This document shows, one piece after another, positions 1-5,923 of a DNA stretch of 22,517 nucleotides. The notes beneath the pieces are model-generated. The model had not been told where the DNA came from and did no database searches. It saw only the letters and a program-made list of their open reading frames with translations. The stretch covers positions 1 through 22,517 of the forward strand of contig CAZUCY010000053.1 of the NCBI GenBank assembly GCA_964618785.1, given 5' to 3'. The stretch comes from FEN-1297 sp964618785. GTDB taxonomy: Bacteria > Bacteroidota > Ignavibacteria > Ignavibacteriales > Ignavibacteriaceae. The first letter of the stretch is position 1, and each line of letters opens with the position of its first letter. Made by a program: the position numbers and the translations under genes.

Positions 1-2
1 TC

Positions 3-1823
3 CCTCACATTATAATAGATTTTGATCTTGCGACTTCAATAAGAAATGGATTAGTAAAAACTATTGCCCTTGATAAACGCAAAGAAATTGCAACAATGGA
101 ATTGGATTTCAAGGCTATAAGGGTAGGTAATAAAGTAATTAGTCTATCTGAAGGGCAGAGAGTGATGTTAAGAGCCGAATTAACAAAATTGGATTTGCTT
201 GAAAAAGAGTTTATCAAAATTAAAGCTGAAAAATATCCGAAGATGTTTGTGATTTGCGAGGATACAAGCGTCTCTCCTTTGGTGACGCAATTTTTGATAC
301 AGGAAGGATTGAGTGAAAATGATGTTATGCAGATTGATTCCGATAGAAAGGGAAATATTCCTGCAAAAGAATGGTCATTGATTAAGCAAAGATTGTTTAG
401 TTTGGATAAACATGCGCAGCCGAAAGTAATAGTTTCCGTTTTGATGTTAAGAGAAGGATTTGATGTAAATAATATTTGTGTGATTGTACCATTAAGATCA
501 GCGCAGGCACCGATCCTCTTAGAGCAAACAATAGGACGTGGATTGAGATTGATGTGGAGGGAGCCGGAATTCAAAGATAGTAAAGATGAAAACCGAAGAA
601 AACTTCTTATTGAAAAGCAGGAGCCGGATAATTTGATGGATATTTTACATATAGTAGAGCATCCTAAATTTGTTGAGTTCTACGATGAATTGATGAAAGA
701 AAATTTAGCCGGTACAACAGCAGGAACTGGAGGTGGAGTCACAGGCGATATTATAACTGTAGGACTAAAATCGGATTATGAAAATTATGATCTTCTTTGG
801 CCTACCATTGTTAGGGATAGTGAGGAAGAGCTTGTAGGAGTTATTATAGATATGGATAAGATCAGACCATTTACAACTTATCGTATCGAGCAATTAGAGA
901 AGTTTATAAACCGTGAAGGGGATGTTTTCTTTTCAGAAGAGATGACGGTTAAAACAAGATTCGGTGAATACATTGTAAAAGGAGATTTGTTTAATGCTCA
1001 AAGTTATAATGAATATTTAAGCAAGGTCGTAAGTATTATTACTCATGCGATTGTAAATATTGGATTGAGAAAACAAAAGATGTTTCCTTTCTTACAAGTA
1101 AATAAAGCTGAACTGGTTAAAGCGATTGATTATTTTATTCGTCATAGGTTATTTACCCAGGAGTTTGATCCGTTTGTTAACAATAATTGGAAACTTTTAT
1201 TGGTTGCCAAGTCCGGTATTATTGATTATATGATGAAAGAACTTGGTGAAGCAATTTATAACGCTCAGCAAAATATAATTCCTACTGAAGCTGAAGTTAT
1301 TAAGAATTATTTCTCTGAAGTAAAAATACTCCGAATGCGTGAAAAGTACTGTCTTGATTTACAAAAGACCATATATGAGAAACAGGCGTATCCTTCAAAC
1401 AAGGGTGGTTATGAAAAGTCCTTTATGGAATATATCGACTCCCAGACAGATACAGCGGCGTTTATAAAAATAAATGAGTACTACCATGATTTTGCAAAAA
1501 TATTCTATGTCAGGGAAGATGGCCTATTAGCATTTTACTCCCCGGATTTTCTCGTTAAGACTGCCGGCGGCATTTATATTGTAGAGACAAAAGCTCAAAG
1601 TCAGTTGTCGCAGGGAAATGTTCAACAGAAGCAGAGGGCAACTATTGATTTTGTAGATCGGGTAAATAAATTGAATCCGGAAGACCGGATGGGGAAAGAG
1701 TGGAGTTATATTTTACTTGGAGAGAATACATTTGAAGGATTAAAACAACGTGGGGCTACACCAACTGAAATGTTTGAATATTGCAAGATCAGTAAAAGTG
1801 AGGTGATAGGAAAACTATTTTAA
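3..1823 (+). CDS. res: Type III restriction enzyme Res subunit, C-terminal part (5' truncated by window edge)
   Basis: The frame is open from the first bases of the window, so the ATG at 96 is internal and about 606 C-terminal residues are visible. Early residues include KTIALDKRKEIA, which I associate with Res-type helicases. Superfamily 2 helicase motifs follow: VSVLMLREGFDV (motif V region) and QTIGRGLRL (arginine-finger motif VI). Near the C-terminus, YSPDFLV followed by IVETKAQS (about 1539-1596) matches a PD-(D/E)XK nuclease core with D and ExK residues. In type III systems Res supplies ATP-driven translocation and cleavage, while Mod supplies recognition and methylation. Mod is not downstream, so it must be upstream or absent. 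A stand-alone helicase-nuclease defence protein is the main alternative. Confidence 0.85.
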   Translation, partial: PHIIIDFDLATSIRNGLVKTIALDKRKEIATMELDFKAIRVGNKVISLSEGQRVMLRAELTKLDLLEKEFIKIKAEKYPKMFVICEDTSVSPLVTQFLIQEGLSENDVMQIDSDRKGNIPAKEWSLIKQRLFSLDKHAQPKVIVSVLMLREGFDVNNICVIVPLRSAQAPILLEQTIGRGLRLMWREPEFKDSKDENRRKLLIEKQEPDNLMDILHIVEHPKFVEFYDELMKENLAGTTAGTGGGVTGDIITVGLKSDYENYDLLWPTIVRDSEEELVGVIIDMDKIRPFTTYRIEQLEKFINREGDVFFSEEMTVKTRFGEYIVKGDLFNAQSYNEYLSKVVSIITHAIVNIGLRKQKMFPFLQVNKAELVKAIDYFIRHRLFTQEFDPFVNNNWKLLLVAKSGIIDYMMKELGEAIYNAQQNIIPTEAEVIKNYFSEVKILRMREKYCLDLQKTIYEKQAYPSNKGGYEKSFMEYIDSQTDTAAFIKINEYYHDFAKIFYVREDGLLAFYSPDFLVKTAGGIYIVETKAQSQLSQGNVQQKQRATIDFVDRVNKLNPEDRMGKEWSYILLGENTFEGLKQRGATPTEMFEYCKISKSEVIGKLF

Positions 1824-1928
1824 TAATTATATGTATTAATTTTTTACCAGATGCAGTATGGTAATATTTCACAGACCAAGAAACTTGTGTTTTTGAAATA
1901 ACATTATATTAATAATTGAGAAATAATA

Positions 1929-2678
1929 ATGAAAAAAGAGAAGCCCAAATATCTTTATAAATATCGTCCTATTAACATACATACTATAAATATGATTTTA
2001 TCTAATGAAGCTTATTTTTCTCTACCGAAAGATTTTAATGACCCTTTTGATTGCAATGTCATGCCTGAATCACTTTATACTCCGGAAGAACATATAAACT
2101 TTCTTAATTCTATAAAAGAGGAACTTACACCAGAACAATTCAAGAATTCAATGGAGAATCCAATAAAAACTTTTGAATACGAATGGAAAGGAGCATTTAA
2201 TAATATAAGAAGTAGAATGAGGATGTTTTGTCTTTCTGAAATTTGTAACAATGTAATGATGTATTCACATTATGCAGATAGCCATCAAGGAATTTGTCTT
2301 GAATTTTTAGTCTCAGGTGATCCATTTTATGATATATTGGAAGCCGTCACTTATAATGAAAAGATACCTGTTTTTCATCCTTTTAATGCTGATCTTAATT
2401 TGCAACGTAAAGAATTGCCTACAATCCAATTATTAACAAAATCTTGGACATGGTCTTATGAAGAAGAATGGCGCATTATAAAAGATGGACCAGATCCTAT
2501 GTTATATAAATTTCCTCCTGATCTTCTTTCATCAATTATTTTTGGTTGTCGGACATCTTCTGATGATAAATTATTAATAAAAAGATTAATTGAGAATAGA
2601 GTACCATCAATTCAACTCAAAGAGGCTATTAAGAAAGATTACTCATTTGATTTAGAAATCAAGCCTCATGAATCTTAA
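1929..2678 (+). CDS. DUF2971 family protein
   Basis: This 249-residue protein has the layout of DUF2971: a YKYRP motif near residue 10, a segment NDPFDCN around residue 40, the core FCLSEICNNVMMYSHYAD followed by HQGICLEF near residues 107-127, and a late SYEEEWRII motif. The function of the family is not established. Members often occur in defence islands and mobile elements, which fits its place 105 bases after the restriction subunit. The start has almost no Shine-Dalgarno sequence, and I chose this ATG because YKYR must lie close to the N-terminus. It may share a transcript with res. A hairpin at 2741 ends the unit. There is no signal peptide or membrane segment. Confidence 0.8.
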   Translation: MKKEKPKYLYKYRPINIHTINMILSNEAYFSLPKDFNDPFDCNVMPESLYTPEEHINFLNSIKEELTPEQFKNSMENPIKTFEYEWKGAFNNIRSRMRMFCLSEICNNVMMYSHYADSHQGICLEFLVSGDPFYDILEAVTYNEKIPVFHPFNADLNLQRKELPTIQLLTKSWTWSYEEEWRIIKDGPDPMLYKFPPDLLSSIIFGCRTSSDDKLLIKRLIENRVPSIQLKEAIKKDYSFDLEIKPHES

Positions 2679-2740
2679 TAAAAAGTATTGAGATAAATTT
2701 TAGAATTAATATTGTAGTGCTTTTGGAAATGAAAATATTT

Positions 2741-2763
2741 GAGGGAGTAAAACTCCCCTCTTT
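2741..2763 (+). terminator. Hairpin terminator after the DUF2971 gene
   Basis: GGGAGT (2743-2748) pairs perfectly with ACTCCC (2752-2757) across an AAA loop, and the stem can be lengthened by GA/TC with one bulged C. A short T run follows. It lies about 60 bases after the DUF2971 stop, as expected for an intrinsic terminator, although the T tract is short. Confidence 0.6.
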
Positions 2764-2805
2764 AAATAACTTCTTTATTTCATCAATACACAAAGGAGGT
2801 TAATT

Positions 2806-2856
2806 ATGAGAAAGCTTCTCGCTTTCTTAATGAAGAGGGAGCACGCTCTGATCTAA
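2806..2856 (+). CDS. 16-residue micro-ORF with a very strong ribosome binding site
   Basis: The sequence AAAGGAGGT ends six bases before this ATG, one of the best Shine-Dalgarno sites in the window and far better than those of most real genes here. The encoded peptide would be MRKLLAFLMKREHALI, a basic, partly hydrophobic peptide I do not recognise. Just after the start, GAAAGC and GCTTTC form a six-base-pair hairpin (2810-2826). The second half of the ORF (from 2835) coincides with the 5' arm of the long-range stem that closes the candidate RNA at 2835-3054, so translating ribosomes would open that stem. It may be a leader peptide or translation sensor. Coding is not proven. Confidence 0.4.
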   Translation: MRKLLAFLMKREHALI

Positions 2857-3054
2857 TAAACAGGCGTGGGTAGTATATCAACTATTCACTAACCTGGTAC
2901 TACTTTGAAAGTCAGTCCGGAATGACGAACTCAAAGTAGCAATAGTTAAATCGGAGGCAATGTCAGCGATTGCCTTAATAAGCAATCAAGACAAATAGAG
3001 AAAGCCCTCGATTAGGCTGATAATCTGTTGAGTAGGATTCTCCGTGCCTCCCTC
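2835..3054 (+). ncRNA. Candidate structured RNA or long leader, about 220 nt
   Basis: The ends pair: GAGGGAG (2835-2841) with CTCCCTC (3048-3054), then CACG (2842-2845) with CGTG (3043-3046), giving 11 pairs with one bulged C. Nested inside are AACTATT (2880-2886) with AATAGTT (2941-2947), then CTACTTTGA (2900-2908) with TCAAAGTAG (2931-2939), and GTCA with TGAC at the tip. A separate hairpin pairs AGGCAAT (2955-2961) with ATTGCCT (2969-2975). A weaker AGCC/GGCT hairpin lies at 3003-3018. I see no long ORF in this stretch. I cannot match it to tmRNA, RNase P, 6S, SRP RNA, a group I or II intron, or a retron RNA, and no reverse transcriptase is nearby. It could be an independent RNA or the leader of the gene at 3177. 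Confidence 0.5.
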
Positions 3055-3176
3055 TATATTTTAATACTCGAAAAGACACTATCTCGTGATCTATTGTCAC
3101 GTCATTAAGGTTTTCAACTAACGTTTTATTTCTTATCTTTAAGTAACTATTTCAAAAAAACAATAAGGGATATATT

Positions 3177-3395
3177 ATGAACGGTATCAAAATCGGTGAC
3201 ATTGTCTACCTTAAAAGCGGTAGCCCCAAAATGACAATCGGTAGTATCGATAAAAGTTCAGTTACATGTGTCTGGTTCAATGGCACTCAAAAATTAGAGG
3301 GTTTTTTTAATCCAGAGTCATTGACAAAAGAGAACCCAATATCGGTTTCAATACCTTCATCTAAAACTAAGGATTTTGGAATTACTAAGTTTTGA
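3177..3395 (+). CDS. DUF2158 (YodC-like) small protein
   Basis: A 72-residue protein. Its first 50 residues match the layout of DUF2158: GDIVYLKSGSPKMTIG, then VTCVWF and a late FNPESL. The family folds as a small beta barrel with no established function and is common in mobile and accessory DNA. The start is supported by AAGGG upstream and by the N-terminal GD.VYLKSG motif. The tail (from about residue 52) is Ser/Thr/Pro-rich and probably flexible. It lies about 120 bases downstream of the candidate structured RNA, so it could be controlled by it. Its 3' end overlaps an antisense frame (3287-3559) that looks like a relative of the same family. Confidence 0.75.
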   Translation: MNGIKIGDIVYLKSGSPKMTIGSIDKSSVTCVWFNGTQKLEGFFNPESLTKENPISVSIPSSKTKDFGITKF

Positions 3396-3559
3396 GGAAG
3401 TAGTAATTCACGGTGTGGGCAATCTTCCTTGTCAAACCAAAAACACTTTATTTTGTCGGCGGGAATATTATCTACCGTTATTTTACAGTTATGATCTATT
3501 GAAAAAAGAACTTCATCTATTTTTAGATTTTTTATATCTATAATTATCTCATGGGTTTG
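3287..3559 (-). pseudogene. Headless antisense DUF2158-like reading frame
   Basis: On the minus strand a frame runs open from 3559 to a TGA at 3287 with no early ATG, GTG or TTG. It encodes KITVDNI, then IKCFWF, then LLLPQNL. These line up with KMTIGSI, VTCVWF and FFNPESL of the plus-strand neighbour, with almost the same spacing. The similar part ends near 3386; beyond that the frame runs into the antisense of the DUF2158 gene and is probably meaningless. I read it as a relic of an inverted paralogue that lost its start. It could instead be a live gene with an unusual start. The relation to DUF2158 comes from aligning by eye. Confidence 0.4.
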
Positions 3560-3801
3560 TTAAGCATATAATTGTCAAAGAAATTGATGAAAATTATAGT
3601 GATGCCTGAAATCAATATACATTTCATGATACTGAATTTGCTAAACAAACAGCAGCAGATGATCAAAGATATTGCATGGAAAGGGCTAAAGCTTTAATAG
3701 CTGCTTGGGACAATATAAATATTAAGACTTAGTCAATAAATAGTCAGTTAAAAGATCAATTAAGAAGCCTATTAGGAGTTACAATTAATAGTGCAGAATA
3801 A
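3544..3801 (+). pseudogene. Decayed gene of unknown function with two in-frame stops
   Basis: One frame reads as ordinary protein across the stretch but is broken by TGA at 3607 and TAG at 3730 before ending at TAA 3799. The pieces include FVKHIIVKEIDENYSDA, FHDTEFAKQTAADDQRY, MERAKALIAAWDNINIKT and LKDQLRSLLGV. The charged and helical composition looks like real coding sequence. I do not recognise the family. A possible hairpin, TAATACT/AGTATTA, follows at 3819-3844. Other genes here use TGG for Trp and TGA as a stop, so decay is more likely than recoding. Confidence 0.45.
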
Positions 3802-3948
3802 AATTTCCCCCAAAGAAGTAATACTCTTTACTTTAATAGTATTAAGTTGAGCGAGTCGTAAATTAGAGTGATTCACACTTAATCAGGGAGATGTATGCCG
3901 GCAAACTTTATCACTGAAAATGCCAGGAGAAAAAGCTAATCAAATAAA

Positions 3949-3989
3949 AAAGCCTTCAACTGTGTTAAGAGTGAAGGCTTTGTTTTTTT
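3949..3989. terminator. Strong bidirectional terminator
   Basis: AAAGCCTTCA (3949-3958) pairs perfectly with TGAAGGCTTT (3972-3981) over a 13-base loop. The plus strand continues with G and seven T residues. The minus strand also continues into a T-rich run. It starts directly at the stop codon of the HNH gene, so it ends that transcript, and it can also stop transcription coming from the left. Confidence 0.85.
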
Positions 3990-4566
3990 ATATCGGGGTT
4001 TTCTCTGTTCTCTGTGGTTTGGGTTTACTTCGAGTTATAGACGGTTTACCCGGTGTGCGCTTTAGTTTCGGATTATGGTTATTTCCTTTCATAAATTGGT
4101 CGTAAGTATGTTTCCATTTCTTACCACTTTTTATTTCACTTATCGTAGATTCGGAGACGTGATATTGTTCGGCTAATGCTTTATTAGTAGCTGATTTATT
4201 TTTGAGGATCTTGATTACTTCAGCTTCTTTCAGCTTTGCAGATTTCATCATTTCGCCATATGGTTGTCTACCGTGAAGGATTTTATCCATAGCATTGTCT
4301 GCAGCCGTTCCGGCCTTGAGATGATCTGGGTTCATACACCGGGGACAATCACAAGTATGTCGTACTTGAATATCTCTTTCTAAGAGGATATCATTAACAT
4401 ATTGATATACTGCTCTGTGTACCCGGGTCACTTTTCCATTCCAATATATTTGTACATAACCGTCTTTGTCAATATGCCGGTGTTGACATAACCAGCAATT
4501 ATTATCGTCTATAAGGAAATAGATTTTCTGATTTCCTAAATTTAAGCACCCTTCGCCTTTAATCAT
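3988..4566 (-). CDS. HNH endonuclease with C-terminal helix-turn-helix
   Basis: A 192-residue protein of the phage/homing HNH type. The core is RVHRAVYQYV (residues 48-57), then VRHTCDCPRCMNPDHL (68-83), holding the HNH histidines H70 and H82 with N79 and a Cys-rich zinc knuckle (C72, C74, C77), followed by GTAADNAMD and GRQ. Residues 107-153 (ALAEQYHVSESTISEIKSG) look like a helix-turn-helix of the kind found at the end of homing endonucleases. The tail is Lys/Pro/Arg-rich. The start overlaps the end of the upstream RHH-like gene by eight bases, suggesting translational coupling. Likely roles are DNA nicking or cleavage for homing or defence. Its target cannot be seen. Confidence 0.8.
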   Translation of the reverse strand: MIKGEGCLNLGNQKIYFLIDDNNCWLCQHRHIDKDGYVQIYWNGKVTRVHRAVYQYVNDILLERDIQVRHTCDCPRCMNPDHLKAGTAADNAMDKILHGRQPYGEMMKSAKLKEAEVIKILKNKSATNKALAEQYHVSESTISEIKSGKKWKHTYDQFMKGNNHNPKLKRTPGKPSITRSKPKPQRTEKTPI

Positions 4567-4708
4567 TATTTTTTTTCTCCAAATAATTTATTAATATGAA
4601 TCGAATAAGTAAGCTGAGACTAATACCCTTTTCCCGAGCATCATCTAACAGTTTTTCCATTTGGTTTTTGTCTATTCTTGATTGAATAGCATAAGTCTTT
4701 TTGTCCAT
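4559..4708 (-). CDS. Small ribbon-helix-helix-like protein
   Basis: I start at the Met that gives 49 residues (MDKKTYAIQSRIDKNQMEKL and onward), because AAGGAC lies at the right distance upstream and the longer alternative start at 4783 adds a hydrophobic, non-conserved stretch. A short beta-like strand (YAIQSRI) is followed by two predicted helices ending ISLSLLIRFILINYLEKK, the shape of an Arc/MetJ-type ribbon-helix-helix. Its stop overlaps the ATG of the HNH gene, so the two are an operon. It may regulate that operon or act as a DNA-binding partner. The assignment rests on pattern only. Confidence 0.55.
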   Translation of the reverse strand: MDKKTYAIQSRIDKNQMEKLLDDAREKGISLSLLIRFILINYLEKKNND

Positions 4709-5062
4709 AAGTGTCCTTGTGATAGTTAGAAATGAAAATTGAATTGTATTGACAAAAATGTGGGTTGGTACCGGCGTGATCAAGCCTGTATTAGTGGAAA
4801 TGATTAAATATTAATTTGATTATAAGTAGGAAAGCATGTAAATCAATCTGAACTGTTAATGGCGAGATTTGAATACAAATGGAGTAATGTTAAAACTAAT
4901 GTTACTGATTTATATAAAACGGAACTTTAAATTCCTATTTCCAACAACTCGTGAGGGTGGATGAAAAACCGGGTGCAGTCCTTAAAAGCTTTAAAATTTG
5001 CAGTAATTAGAATATTTAATTGAGTTTTTAAATACCGGTTCATTATAGGATCCAATTCCTAA

Positions 5063-5084
5063 AAAATATTAACCCTAATATTTT
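5063..5084. terminator. AT-only hairpin, possible terminator
   Basis: AAAATATTA (5063-5071) pairs perfectly with TAATATTTT (5076-5084) around an ACCC loop, and ATTTTAA follows. The nine-pair stem is regular but made only of A and T, so it is weak as a terminator. It may instead be a binding site or melt-prone element in the non-coding block. Confidence 0.35.
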
Positions 5085-5314
5085 ATTTTAAATTCCGGAA
5101 GAAATAGAAAGTAACATTTGCCCCAGTTGTCAGATCAGGTACCGGGTTCGCCTGTATATAGCTCAATCAAACACGGGAGACTGAGTCCCAGGGACTGTAT
5201 GGGAGTAAGATAGTTTTAAATCTTTCAGAGGTCATGGGTATCAATATATAAGTTATCTTTGTATGAAATGGATAGCCTTGCAAGCATCCTGTAGATATCA
5301 TTTTAAAATCATTC

Positions 5315-5338
5315 AAGGAGGTAGTTATGTCAGGTTAA
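5315..5338 (+). promoter_or_regulatory. Strong ribosome binding site driving a three-codon minigene (Met-Ser-Gly-stop)
   Basis: AAGGAGGT (5315-5322) stands five bases before ATG TCA GGT TAA (5327-5338). The site and its spacing closely resemble those of the micro-ORF at 2806 (AAGGAGGTTAATTATG there, AAGGAGGTAGTTATG here). No downstream frame continues the reading without stops. Minigenes of this size can stall or sequester ribosomes and act as translation sensors. That role is an inference. Confidence 0.4.
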
Positions 5339-5339
5339 A

Positions 5340-5515
5340 GAGCAGTTGGTAATATGGCCGGCTTAATATTCTAATATTAATTGGAGGATGGGAATATCTA
5401 AAGTGCAGACCATACACTGTCAATAGCAACGAAATTGCCGGGGATTATTGTGGATCCCACTGCAATTTTCATTTCAAATGTTAACCTACCGTGCTCAGAA
5501 AATTCAATCAGAGCA
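5340..5515 (+). ncRNA. Candidate structured leader upstream of the zinc-ribbon operon
   Basis: GAGCA at 5340-5344, right after the minigene stop, can pair with TGCTC at 5492-5496; the flanks TTGGTAA and TTAACC add imperfect pairing. The same TGCTC can instead pair with a second GAGCA at 5511-5515, so two structures compete. Enclosed hairpins are TTAATATT/AATATTAA (5363-5380) and AAATTGC/GCAATTT with inner GGGAT/ATCCC (5432-5468). The next gene starts at 5560. The long-range stem is short, so this is weaker evidence than for the RNA at 2835. Confidence 0.3.
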
Positions 5516-5559
5516 TCATTTAATTAATCAACATTCAATAACAATCTAAAGGAAAAACC

Positions 5560-5760
5560 ATGTATAAGAAAAATTATACACCGTCCGAACTATGTTCAAT
5601 AGTTCCGGATGAAAATATTGTAAACGAACCGGATACTCTAATATGTCCATTTTGCTATGGATTGTCAGTATACAACACAGAGGAGGATGTGAATACCTGC
5701 ACTGTCTGCAGCCAGTCAATTACTCAGGCCGATTTAGAAACCTTTATGGAGGAAGATTAA
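5560..5760 (+). CDS. Small zinc-ribbon-like protein
   Basis: A 66-residue acidic protein with two CxxC pairs, CPFC (C29, C32) and CTVC (C47, C50), spaced as in a one-zinc ribbon. The first 25 residues look unstructured. I do not recognise a named family. AAAGGA lies upstream at a normal distance. The next gene starts one base after this stop, so it is the first gene of a tight operon with the RHH-like protein and the ArdC-like protein. It could bind DNA or RNA or serve as an adaptor. Confidence 0.6.
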   Translation: MYKKNYTPSELCSIVPDENIVNEPDTLICPFCYGLSVYNTEEDVNTCTVCSQSITQADLETFMEED

Positions 5761-5761
5761 T

Positions 5762-5923
5762 ATGTACAGCCCAAAGATAAAAAAAGAGCATGTTAAGGCC
5801 CTGTATCAACTTAAGCTGATTGAAAAGGAACCTATGACAAAATTGGTCAATAAAGCCATTGAAGAATATCTTCAAAGAAAGCAAGCATCTATAATCAAGG
5901 AGAAAATCAATGAATATAAATGA
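5762..5923 (+). CDS. Small ribbon-helix-helix-like protein
   Basis: A 53-residue basic protein beginning MYSPKIKKEHVKALYQLKL, with later EPMTKLVNKAIEEYLQRK. The strand, helix and helix order with PMTKLVNKAIEEYL matches small ribbon-helix-helix proteins found in mobile elements, such as auxiliary or antitoxin-type regulators. It starts one base after the previous stop and overlaps the next gene by 14 bases, so the three genes are very probably translated together. No toxin partner is visible. The fold is inferred from pattern alone, but the length, start and overlap make a real gene likely. Confidence 0.6.
   Translation: MYSPKIKKEHVKALYQLKLIEKEPMTKLVNKAIEEYLQRKQASIIKEKINEYK

Larger units (their letters stand above)
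4784..5559. other. About 775 bases with no convincing gene; rich in hairpins
   Basis: I find no ORF with both a good start and family-like content. A 23-codon frame at 4859-4930 lacks a ribosome site. Inverted repeats are frequent: AAAATATTA/TAATATTTT (5063-5084), AGTCCC/GGGACT (5184-5196), TTAATATT/AATATTAA (5363-5380), AAATTGC/GCAATTT enclosing GGGAT/ATCCC (5432-5468), and TGCTC/GAGCA (5492-5515). The right half contains a minigene-like start with a strong ribosome site. Such a region in a mobile element could hold an origin of transfer or replication, a leader for the operon at 5560, or decayed genes. No iteron set or relaxase site is recognisable. Confidence 0.5.

Noticed and set aside
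2741..3060. Retron msr/msd, group II intron or tmRNA as the identity of the structured region
   Set aside because: No reverse transcriptase lies nearby, no domain V-like hairpin is visible, and there is no tRNA-like end or tag ORF ending in Ala-Ala.
3920..4105. 61-codon plus-strand ORF over the end of the HNH gene
   Set aside because: It runs antisense through the HNH tail and the terminator, has no family-like content, and is best explained as a shadow.
4859..4930. 23-codon ORF beginning MARFEYKWSNV
   Set aside because: No ribosome site and no supporting context; too short to support.
5140..5215. tRNA-like text (TATAGCTCAATC and nearby stems)
   Set aside because: No acceptor stem, anticodon arm or T-arm can be assembled around it.
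5327..5526. A frame continuing from the minigene ATG that looks protein-like in its last 41 codons
   Set aside because: It has four TAA stops in the first 25 codons, and a 41-codon open stretch is not unusual by chance; the hairpins explain the region better.
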